Made by a program: the position numbers and the translations under genes. From Methanobacteriota archaeon (lineage in GTDB: Archaea; Thermoplasmatota; Poseidoniia; MGIII; CG-Epi1), in the NCBI GenBank assembly GCA_029977605.1, contig JAPOKN010000043.1, positions 1-8,352 on the forward strand: 8,352 bases of DNA. Direction: 5' to 3'. The notes beneath the pieces were generated by a model. It had not been told where the DNA came from, ran no database searches, and worked only from the letters and a program-made list of their open reading frames with translations. Below are positions 1-6,647 of this stretch, in pieces; position 1 is the stretch's first letter, and every line of letters begins with the position of its first letter.

Positions 1-1
1 A

Positions 2-514
2 AGGCGACTAATAGTGGCGCGAGGAATGATAAATGAACCTGAATTATTAATTTTAGATGAACCAACTACTGGTTTAGACCCCCAAGCAAGGCATAGTGTC
101 TGGGACCAAATTAGAATTTTTAAAAATGAAGGAAAAACCGTTCTTCTTACTACGCATTACATGGATGAAGCTGAAATATTATGCGATGAACTAGCAATTA
201 TGGACTCTGGTAGGATTTTAATCCAAGGAAATCCAAAAGAATTAATTAAAAAAACCATCGGAGATAATGCTGCCGAATTGGTGGCACTATCATTCGGAAA
301 AGATGAAGAAACTTTAAACTTAGTTGAGAAAAAATGTAAGTTAATGAAAGTAAGTTTCAGTCGAGTTACCGATAGAATTATCTTATATGGAAAAGAAATT
401 GAAAATATCATATCTGAATTTAAAGATGAGGGAAATTTAACTGATATCATCAGAAGAAGAGCTACGCTCGAAGACGTTTTTTTAAATTTAACAGGGAGAC
501 AACTTAGAGACTAA
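2..514 (+). CDS. ABC transporter ATP-binding protein, DrrA/NodI-like, 5'-truncated by the window
   Basis: This is the C-terminal part of the nucleotide-binding subunit of an ABC-2 type exporter, which hydrolyses ATP on the cytoplasmic face to power the permease encoded next. The frame is open from base 2, and the residues before the first possible internal start (KRRLIVARG-like) fit the segment just after the ABC signature, so the gene begins upstream. Walker A, the Q-loop and the LSGG signature are outside the window. Visible are Walker B (LLILDEP), the D-loop (GLDPQ), the H-loop histidine (TTHYMDEAE) and a C-terminal extension ending in ATLEDVFLNLTGR, which is typical of DrrA/NodI-type exporter ATPases. 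The stop lies 2 nt before the permease ATG, so the two genes are surely co-transcribed. The family is clear but the substrate cannot be told from sequence. Confidence 0.93.
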   Translation, partial: RRLIVARGMINEPELLILDEPTTGLDPQARHSVWDQIRIFKNEGKTVLLTTHYMDEAEILCDELAIMDSGRILIQGNPKELIKKTIGDNAAELVALSFGKDEETLNLVEKKCKLMKVSFSRVTDRIILYGKEIENIISEFKDEGNLTDIIRRRATLEDVFLNLTGRQLRD

Positions 515-516
515 GG

Positions 517-1311
517 ATGCAAGAAGTTCAAGGAATTTCACCTCAGATGGTATACGCCGTATGGAGAAGACATGCTGATGTCTGGGTACGAACTTGGAGA
601 ACAAATCTATTGCCACCTCTTGTTGAGCCTATTCTGTACCTTTTAGGATTTGGTTTTGGAGTAGGGGCGTATATTAACGAAATGGGAGGCGTTAGTTATG
701 TAGAGTATATCGCTCCGTCAATTCTTGCAATATCGATGATGTTTGGAGCTTTCTTTGAGGCTACTTATTCAGCTTTTGTACGAATGTATTACCAAAAGAC
801 ATGGCAAGCAATAGCTGCAACACCTGCTTCTGCATCTGATGTACTAGTAGCTGAATTATTATGGGCTACCACAAAATCAGTCACTAATGCCACTCTAATG
901 ACTACTGCAATCTTATCAGTTGGATATGTAGTTAATCAGCCTTTAATTTCGGTGCAAGGAGCTATTTTAATGCCAATTGTTGCAATTCCAATTGGATTAA
1001 TGTTTGCTGGAATGGGACTTATTTTAACTTCATATACGCCCTCTATAGACTGGTTCAACATACCTTTTTTTCTGTTTGTAAATCCAATGTTTATCTTAGC
1101 TGGAACCTTTTTTCCTTTGAGCGAATTCCCACCAGCCGCTCAAAATATTGCAATGTGTTTACCTTTGACTCATGCAGCTATAGTCACACGTACCTTAGCC
1201 TATGGGGATGGAATAGAAAATTTAATTTTTTCGATAACATACATAACTATCATGACTGTAGTCATGACTTACCTGGGAGTAAAACTATGCCTACGAAGAA
1301 TTGTAACTTGA
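517..1311 (+). CDS. ABC-2 type transporter permease, NodJ/DrrB-like
   Basis: This 264-aa integral membrane protein is the translocation subunit paired with the upstream ATPase. It shows about six hydrophobic segments (roughly residues 33-51, 66-84, 110-135, 148-172, 183-200 and 238-256). It has NodJ-like features: a glycine-rich FGFGVG segment after the first helix, the block YIAPSILAISMMFGAFFE, and a conserved FPLSEFP turn near residue 199. Length and helix number match the ABC-2 permease family (about 250-270 aa). The ATG lies 2 nt after the ATPase stop, giving translational coupling. The gene converges on the - strand cluster, with 15 nt between the two stop codons. The exported substrate is unknown; relatives export polysaccharides, lipids or drugs. 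Confidence 0.93.
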   Translation: MQEVQGISPQMVYAVWRRHADVWVRTWRTNLLPPLVEPILYLLGFGFGVGAYINEMGGVSYVEYIAPSILAISMMFGAFFEATYSAFVRMYYQKTWQAIAATPASASDVLVAELLWATTKSVTNATLMTTAILSVGYVVNQPLISVQGAILMPIVAIPIGLMFAGMGLILTSYTPSIDWFNIPFFLFVNPMFILAGTFFPLSEFPPAAQNIAMCLPLTHAAIVTRTLAYGDGIENLIFSITYITIMTVVMTYLGVKLCLRRIVT

Positions 1312-1326
1312 AAAATTAAAAATAAT
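1311..1326 (-). terminator. T-rich 3' end of the leftmost - strand gene
   Basis: Read on the - strand, the bases straight after the four-helix membrane protein stop are ATTATTTTTAATTTTT. Archaeal RNA polymerase commonly terminates at T-rich tracts without a hairpin, and this is the only intergenic T-run here. It also separates two convergent genes. On the + strand the same bases are A-rich, so it would not serve the permease gene. No hairpin was seen. Confidence 0.4.
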
Positions 1327-1869
1327 TCATGCCTTCATTTCAGAGGAACGAATATAAGACCATGTTGAAACTGCGGTTAAAATTGCTGAGATAATCATTT
1401 CTCTTTGGTGATCTTCCCAACTAATTGCTATAATCACTAGAGAAGCTAGACCAATTATTCCTGCATAAAATTTAGCTTTGTCTGGGTCTTCAGTGAAAAA
1501 TGAATGGTTTTTTCCGGACATAAAGAACCATATTGTTACATAAACCATTCCAGAAATCAAAACTGCTGTAGACAATGCGCCTGAAGTATCAGATACTTCA
1601 GATCCGGAACTAAGTAAAGGTATGTTCATGCCTTGCTGAATAACTAAAACTAAGTAAACTACAAGAGTTCCGTAACCTGCGCCAGCGATAAGATATAACC
1701 AACCTCGCAGTGATTCTGCTTTTTCAGCATCTGTTGGGTAATCACTTAGTGATGATCCTGATGATTTAACCGTAGAGGAGAACTCTGTTTCTCTTCGTAT
1801 AACTTCTTCTTTGATATCTTCTTCTATTTCTTGACCTGGTAATGTTTCATCAATATCTAAATCGTTCAC
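1327..1869 (-). CDS. Four-helix membrane protein of unknown function
   Basis: I do not recognise this 180-aa protein. Residues 1-50 are a polar, acidic, serine-rich segment. Four predicted transmembrane helices follow, at about 57-78, 97-117, 134-151 and 158-174, with a short polar C-terminus. An even number of helices would put both ends on the same side, probably the cytoplasm. There is no signal peptide, cysteine pair or catalytic motif that I can identify. The start is GTG, and its first G is the last base of the regulator's stop codon (TAGTG), so translation is almost certainly coupled to the ArsR-like gene upstream. This tight pairing suggests a membrane partner or target of the regulator, but that is inference from position only. 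Confidence 0.8.
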   Translation of the reverse strand: MNDLDIDETLPGQEIEEDIKEEVIRRETEFSSTVKSSGSSLSDYPTDAEKAESLRGWLYLIAGAGYGTLVVYLVLVIQQGMNIPLLSSGSEVSDTSGALSTAVLISGMVYVTIWFFMSGKNHSFFTEDPDKAKFYAGIIGLASLVIIAISWEDHQREMIISAILTAVSTWSYIRSSEMKA

Positions 1870-2375
1870 TATTCTTCCTCTTTCAATGGCACTATGTTAT
1901 GCCCCTTAAAATCAAATTTTACCGAACGTCTAACTAGACCTTTCAAAGTGAGCGAACTGACTCCTATATCTCTTCCGACATCGTTAGCAAATGTTCCTTC
2001 ATCCCCTATTAACTCAACTATTTTAGATTCATATTTGACAAACTCTTTATCTGGCATTAAAACAACTGTAAGAAGCTCTTGAGTCTCATCAAATGTTAAG
2101 GATGTAGAAATTTGAAAAGCATTGTAAAATGTTCTGTAACTCTTCTCGGGCCTTCCAGTGTCTTTATTCACTTCCCATCTGGATTCAATCAACTTAAATT
2201 TTTCGTAATATACAATAATATCATTTGCTTCATCGCCAAATTTTTCATTCAACTCACTAATCATTGTCCAACCCTCTGCCAAAGTGCTCAATACGTTTCT
2301 TCTAACTTCTGAATCTACAGCCCTAAAAAGTGCTACTAGTTCGGCTGGATCGTTAATTAACTTTACGCGCTTCAT
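1869..2375 (-). CDS. ArsR-like winged-helix transcriptional regulator
   Basis: This 168-aa cytoplasmic protein is predicted to bind DNA. Residues 10-88 read as an ArsR-type winged helix-turn-helix. A helix (SEVRRNVLSTL, 22-32) is followed by a helix starting TMISELNEKFG, then a recognition-helix region (DEANDIIVYYEKFKLIES), then a wing with GRPEKSYR. Residues 125-164 may form a second, smaller helix-turn-helix with a beta-hairpin (DVGRDIGVSSLTLKGLVRR). The classical metal-binding CxC motif of ArsR/SmtB is absent; the protein contains no cysteine at all, so it does not sense metal through Cys ligands. The ATG at 2375 follows a TATA-like element, and the stop overlaps the next start by 1 nt. 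The target is unknown. Autoregulation of this two-gene unit is plausible but unproven. Confidence 0.82.
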   Translation of the reverse strand: MKRVKLINDPAELVALFRAVDSEVRRNVLSTLAEGWTMISELNEKFGDEANDIIVYYEKFKLIESRWEVNKDTGRPEKSYRTFYNAFQISTSLTFDETQELLTVVLMPDKEFVKYESKIVELIGDEGTFANDVGRDIGVSSLTLKGLVRRSVKFDFKGHNIVPLKEEE

Positions 2376-2403
2376 CTCTACAAGTTGACCAGTACAAGAA
2401 CCC

Positions 2404-2416
2404 TATAAAATATAAC
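2404..2416 (-). promoter_or_regulatory. TATA-like element for the regulator/membrane protein pair
   Basis: Read on the - strand, the 52-bp gap between the propeller gene stop and the regulator ATG contains TTATATTTTATA. Its proximal edge is about 29 nt before the ATG. That spacing fits an archaeal promoter with a very short leader. A purine-rich BRE is not obvious just upstream. Confidence 0.5.
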
Positions 2417-2427
2417 TAGACACTATT

Positions 2428-5028
2428 CTAAATGTCAATTTCTCCTTCCAATCCACAATCTGGACACTTAAGTTCTTGTGAACCTGAGATTTTTGGAATT
2501 TCAATTTGTGAGGAGCATTCTGGACATTCAACTGTCATAGTTTCAGGAATTTCCTTACTAACAACACGTTTTCTCATAACCTTCCTTTTTGTAGGCTTTT
2601 TTGATTCCTCCTCATTAGATTTAGAATTTAAAGGTGAATTATTAGACAACTGCGTAGAAGAAGATGGCGTACTAGGCGGAGTATATGTATCAAAACTATC
2701 TCTATTAAAATAAAAGATGATACCTCCAATCCCTATGAGCAGAATTGCAATACCAAGCAGACCTGTTGTAGTTGTCAATTGAGAACTTAAGCCTGCTTCT
2801 TCTTTTGTTGATGAAGAAGTAGCTGAAGTTTCCTCTTCAACAATAGGAATTTGGCAATAATTCGTTGCTGTTAGTCCGTCATTATCTGTAACTTTAATTA
2901 CAACTAAATATCCTTCTTCATCAGCAGGAGTGGAGTCGTAAGAATGTGTTGCAAAATTAAAACCTATAAAATCAACTGAATCTGGTGAAACTCTACTTGG
3001 GCTATCAAAATCCCATTCATATTTAACAATTGAACCTTGAGGCTTGAAAGCTGATGCTGTGAAGAAAGCTTCCTCGTTCAAAGCTATTCCAGGATCACAG
3101 ATTAATTCAACTGAAGGCTGTGAAATTATAGATATAGTCAGATTAAGAATATTACTCTTTGCACCTTTAGAGTCTTGAACATAAACTGAAACTATATGTT
3201 CGCCTTGATCTGTAAGATTAGAAGAAAATAAAGCTTGATTATTATCATTATAAAGAGTTACAGTTTCAGTAGACCAATAATAAGTTAAGATATCACCCTC
3301 ATCAGCATCTAAACCCAATACTGTAATTTGAGCTTCTTTACCAGCAATGAGAGGATTTGGATTAATTGAATCTAGTTCTATTGTGGGAACTGCATTAACT
3401 ATAATATTTACACTAACATTTGCAGACCAAAAACCAACACTATTTTTAGCTCTAAAAGTAATTGTATGTGTACCTAAGCTTAAATCTGAAGAAGTCAGGT
3501 TCAAACTACTTGATATTACGCCGTCTAAGTTGGAAATCCATTCAAATGTTTCAATGTCTATTTCTTCTGAAGTTGTCGATGAAGCTAGAGCTGAAATCAC
3601 TATCATATCTCCTAAACTTATCAAGCAATTATCTAACGCTGGACAGTTTGAAATAGACAATATTGAAACTTCAGGAAAATCTCCTACGCCTATCTCCTTA
3701 GTAACTGGAGAACTCCATCTTCCCTCGTCATCTTGTGCCATGAAAGAGATTATGTGCAGCCCCATCGTCAAGTTAGAGATTGTAAAAGTATCTGAGGAGG
3801 AAAGATTACCATCTATCGAAGAGGACCAATGATAATTGGAAACCGTTCCATCTAGGTCTATAGCTGATCCTGTAAAATTGATTGCTTCACCAGGAAGGGC
3901 AATACTTGGATTAATTGAATCTATGTTAGCTACTGGTGCCTGATTGTCTAATAATTGTTCATAATACACAGACAAACCTGATTCACTTCCAACGACAAGA
4001 TTTTCTCCTCTATGGGAGAGAGATACAGCAGTCACTGCATCTATTGCATTGACTCGCCAAATCTCGTCACCAGAGGTTACATTAGCTAAGATTATTTTTT
4101 TATTATCTGAACCTGCAAAAACATAAGTTCCTTTTCCGTTAAAAACACAGTCATTAACATCACCACCTATATTTTTCTGCCAGATATCGGCTCCAATTAT
4201 ACCATCAAAAAGAGTTAACATTCCTCCTTCAGTTCCATAAATGTAATATTTTGAATTAACTCCAGCTGAAACACAAGATACTTTGTCAGGTTGGAACATC
4301 GTAACTGGTTCGCCTCCTAAAGAGGAATATACATGCACTCGCCCAGAATCAGTGCCAATTATCAAATGTGAACTATCACCTGAAAACTCTAAATCGGTAA
4401 TTTTGCCATCTAGCGCATCTGAATGAAACCATACATCGTCCTCATCAGAAGTTAAAAAAACGTAAACATTACCGTCAAAAGTTCCTGCAGCAACATATCT
4501 ACCGTCAGGTGAAATGCTAGCAGTAGCCATTTCTTGAGTTGCAAAATTCTTATTCCAAACTTCAGTGCTACTACTCTTGTCGAAAAAATAAACATTTCTA
4601 CGATCAACTGCCGTAATGTTTGAACCATCTGCAGAGATATCTATTCCATATAATCCTGCAAGAAAACCTCCCTTATCCCATACCTTTGTACCTTCTTCCC
4701 ATAATGTCAGTTTATTTGTTTCCTCACCTGTTAAAACATATTTACCATCGCCAGACATTTCCATGTATCTAATGCCATCACCTAACGTCTTAGTATTGTA
4801 AGGATTGTGTGGAGGAGAAGTGTCATTTTTCCATAAAGAAACTGATTGGGCATAAGTTGCTGAAATATTTTTTGAATCTGAAGATATAGCAACATTAGTA
4901 ATTGAACTAGATGAAGACCATGTCCAAACAGGATCTTTTTCAGCTTCAACATTAAATGATGAAGATACTGATAATGCCAGAAAAGCAAATGCAACGATAA
5001 TTCTAACCAAATTCAAGGTATACCTCAT
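2428..5028 (-). CDS. Exported eight-repeat beta-propeller/PKD membrane protein with cytoplasmic zinc ribbon
   Basis: This 866-aa protein has a Sec signal peptide at residues 1-29, with likely cleavage after VEA. Residues 33-357 carry eight WD40/PQQ-like repeats at 40-43-residue spacing, each with a motif like ISPDGRYVAAG (near 48, 91, 131, 172, 215, 255, 296 and 337). This fits an eight-bladed propeller. Four Ig/PKD-like domains follow at about 363-448, 451-545, 547-637 and 638-730; the last holds the PKD-like YEWDFDS. A Ser/Thr/Glu-rich stalk leads to a transmembrane helix at 756-774. Then come a polar linker, a basic patch (KKPTKRKVMRKR) and a CxxC-x16-CxxC zinc ribbon (C835, C838, C855, C858). 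The expected topology is propeller outside and ribbon inside. The propeller suggests surface binding or sensing; the ligand is unknown. The gene lies 34 nt after bud32 and may share its transcript. Confidence 0.88.
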   Translation of the reverse strand: MRYTLNLVRIIVAFAFLALSVSSSFNVEAEKDPVWTWSSSSSITNVAISSDSKNISATYAQSVSLWKNDTSPPHNPYNTKTLGDGIRYMEMSGDGKYVLTGEETNKLTLWEEGTKVWDKGGFLAGLYGIDISADGSNITAVDRRNVYFFDKSSSTEVWNKNFATQEMATASISPDGRYVAAGTFDGNVYVFLTSDEDDVWFHSDALDGKITDLEFSGDSSHLIIGTDSGRVHVYSSLGGEPVTMFQPDKVSCVSAGVNSKYYIYGTEGGMLTLFDGIIGADIWQKNIGGDVNDCVFNGKGTYVFAGSDNKKIILANVTSGDEIWRVNAIDAVTAVSLSHRGENLVVGSESGLSVYYEQLLDNQAPVANIDSINPSIALPGEAINFTGSAIDLDGTVSNYHWSSSIDGNLSSSDTFTISNLTMGLHIISFMAQDDEGRWSSPVTKEIGVGDFPEVSILSISNCPALDNCLISLGDMIVISALASSTTSEEIDIETFEWISNLDGVISSSLNLTSSDLSLGTHTITFRAKNSVGFWSANVSVNIIVNAVPTIELDSINPNPLIAGKEAQITVLGLDADEGDILTYYWSTETVTLYNDNNQALFSSNLTDQGEHIVSVYVQDSKGAKSNILNLTISIISQPSVELICDPGIALNEEAFFTASAFKPQGSIVKYEWDFDSPSRVSPDSVDFIGFNFATHSYDSTPADEEGYLVVIKVTDNDGLTATNYCQIPIVEEETSATSSSTKEEAGLSSQLTTTTGLLGIAILLIGIGGIIFYFNRDSFDTYTPPSTPSSSTQLSNNSPLNSKSNEEESKKPTKRKVMRKRVVSKEIPETMTVECPECSSQIEIPKISGSQELKCPDCGLEGEIDI

Positions 5029-5062
5029 CAGTAATTAGTAAGGGGGATTTATTACAGTGAGC

Positions 5063-5665
5063 CTACCCTCTCATCAAATTATATCGGCCACGTAACTCTA
5101 ATACTTCGAGTGCCTTAAGAACTTCACCAGAAGATTTCCATTCAGAATAAGCATCTAAAAATATTTCTCTTCCCTCTATTTCAGAATGATGAGCTTCTAA
5201 TGACTCTAAAAAAACGCGAAGATCAGAAGCTCGAGATTCTGCATCATCATCAAAACTTGATAAACCAAAATCAATTGCATATAAGTCCCCTGAAATCATA
5301 AAATTACTAGTTGTAGGATCTCCGTGAACTATTCCAGAGGAATGAATTTGTGATATAAGAATTGCTGAAGAAATTAAGTAGTCTCGGAACTTGTTTGTTC
5401 TAAGGCCCTTTTCGAGAGTTATGCCATCAATGAACTCCATAATTATCTGAGATTTCTCGGTATTAACTTCATACAATGATGGAACTAAAACTCCTTTTGA
5501 TAAAAGATATTCGATAACTCGTGACTCACTTCTCAATCTTTCAACAACAAGCTTTCTCTCTAATTCTGGATGTCTGTATGAACGTTTGTTCCTTACTTTA
5601 GACACTACTGTAAAATCTTGCCATTTTATCTTCTCGACTACAGCTTCTGCACCCCTAAAAATCAT
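5063..5665 (-). CDS. bud32: Bud32/PRPK-type atypical kinase/ATPase of the KEOPS complex
   Basis: Bud32 is the small RIO-like ATPase of KEOPS. It binds Kae1 and supports t6A37 modification of tRNAs that read ANN codons, in the cytoplasm. With the ATG at 5665 the product is 200 aa, usual for stand-alone archaeal Bud32. Motifs are the N-terminal MIFRGAEA, the nucleotide-binding lysine in VVSK (K23), YRHPEL (30-35), the catalytic loop HGDPTTSN (114-121; the usual Leu is Pro), the metal-binding DFG (132-134) and the C-terminal RGRY (192-195). A longer frame with TTG at 5671 exists, but family members begin at MI..GAEA. The ATG at 5665 also overlaps the kae1 TGA as ATGA, so this start is preferred. 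Kae1 and Bud32 are fused in several euryarchaea and are separate here. Confidence 0.95.
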   Translation of the reverse strand: MIFRGAEAVVEKIKWQDFTVVSKVRNKRSYRHPELERKLVVERLRSESRVIEYLLSKGVLVPSLYEVNTEKSQIIMEFIDGITLEKGLRTNKFRDYLISSAILISQIHSSGIVHGDPTTSNFMISGDLYAIDFGLSSFDDDAESRASDLRVFLESLEAHHSEIEGREIFLDAYSEWKSSGEVLKALEVLELRGRYNLMRG

Positions 5666-6642
5666 CTCCAAGTTACCTCAACCATATCTGTTCTATATTT
5701 TTGGTGAACTCTATTGTCTTCTTCAGTAATTTTATAGTCTCCATTAACCATCTGATAACCTAACCAGCCTATCATTACTCCATTATCAACGCACAGGTCC
5801 TTTGAGGGGATAAAACACTTGACACCTCTTTCTTCAGTCATTATAGTTGCCATTTCTCTAAGTCTTTCGTTACAAGCAACTCCTCCTCCTAAAACTAACT
5901 CCGTTTTTCCTGTATGGGCTAAGGCCCTTTCTGCAACTTCACAAGACATTGCAAATGCATTTTCTTGTAATGAATAAGTAACTGTTTCAATTGGATGTCC
6001 AGAATCTAATTTAGATTTAGCTGCAGTCATTAGGCCAGAAAATGCCATATCCATTCCTTTAACTGAATAAGGTAAATCCAAAAGTTCAGGTCCTTTAGCC
6101 AACTTTTCAATCTTAGGGCCGCCCGGAAAACCCATGCCTGCTTCTCTAGCAAATTTGTCCAGACCATTACCAATTCCAATATCAATTGTTTCCCCAAAGA
6201 CTCTATATTTTTCAGATGCGTAAGCTATCACTTGAGTATTAGCTCCTGACAAATACAACAATACAGGATCTGTGGCTCCTTCTAGCAAACCTATTTCTAA
6301 ATGAGCTACGCAGTGATTAACTCCAATAAGGGGAATCTCATGCGAATAAGCAAAAGCTCTTGCAGCTGTAGCTCCCGTCCTTAAACAAGGCCCTAATCCT
6401 GGACCTCGTGCATACGAAACTAAAGAAATCTCTGAAGGCTTCAGATTCGCTTCTTTGAAAGCTTTATCAAAGAGAACTGGAAAAATATCTGAATGATGTC
6501 TCGCAGCCTCGCGAGGATGAATACCACCTTCTTCAGGAATGTACATTGATCTTTGATTAGACAATATTTTTCCTTCTGAGGTAATTATTCCAACACCGGC
6601 TGTATGGGCTGTTGACTCAATGCCTAGAATTATACTATTCAA
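5662..6642 (-). CDS. kae1: Kae1 (TsaD/Qri7 family), tRNA N6-threonylcarbamoyladenosine synthase subunit
   Basis: Kae1 is the catalytic KEOPS subunit. It transfers threonylcarbamoyl from threonylcarbamoyl-AMP to A37 of ANN-decoding tRNAs. The 326-aa protein is full length and has the ASKHA-fold signatures: GIESTAHTAGVGI at the N-terminus, GIHPREAARHH (40-50), RGPGLGPCLRTGA (79-91), the metal-binding histidines H110 and H114 in GVNHCVAHLE, YLSGANTQ (130-137, the archaeal/eukaryal form), GIGNGLDKFAR, MAFSGL, LGGGVACNERLRE, and the metal-binding D286 in VDNG. The start is TTG at 6642, because the next in-frame ATG would lose the phosphate-binding N-terminus. A purine-rich AGAGGAAGAG lies just upstream, inside the 3' end of the preceding gene. 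The gene lies 5 nt after the ubiquitin-domain gene and overlaps bud32 by 4 nt. Confidence 0.97.
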   Translation of the reverse strand: MNSIILGIESTAHTAGVGIITSEGKILSNQRSMYIPEEGGIHPREAARHHSDIFPVLFDKAFKEANLKPSEISLVSYARGPGLGPCLRTGATAARAFAYSHEIPLIGVNHCVAHLEIGLLEGATDPVLLYLSGANTQVIAYASEKYRVFGETIDIGIGNGLDKFAREAGMGFPGGPKIEKLAKGPELLDLPYSVKGMDMAFSGLMTAAKSKLDSGHPIETVTYSLQENAFAMSCEVAERALAHTGKTELVLGGGVACNERLREMATIMTEERGVKCFIPSKDLCVDNGVMIGWLGYQMVNGDYKITEEDNRVHQKYRTDMVEVTWR

Positions 6643-6647
6643 AATGA

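Noticed and set aside
1869..2375. Regulator as a metal-sensing ArsR/SmtB protein
   Set aside because: There is no cysteine anywhere in the protein, so the classical CxC sensor site is absent; only the DNA-binding fold resembles ArsR.
3347..3832. 161-aa open frame on the + strand
   Set aside because: It lies wholly inside the propeller/PKD gene on the opposite strand, resembles no family, and arises from its AT-rich Ser/Thr codons.
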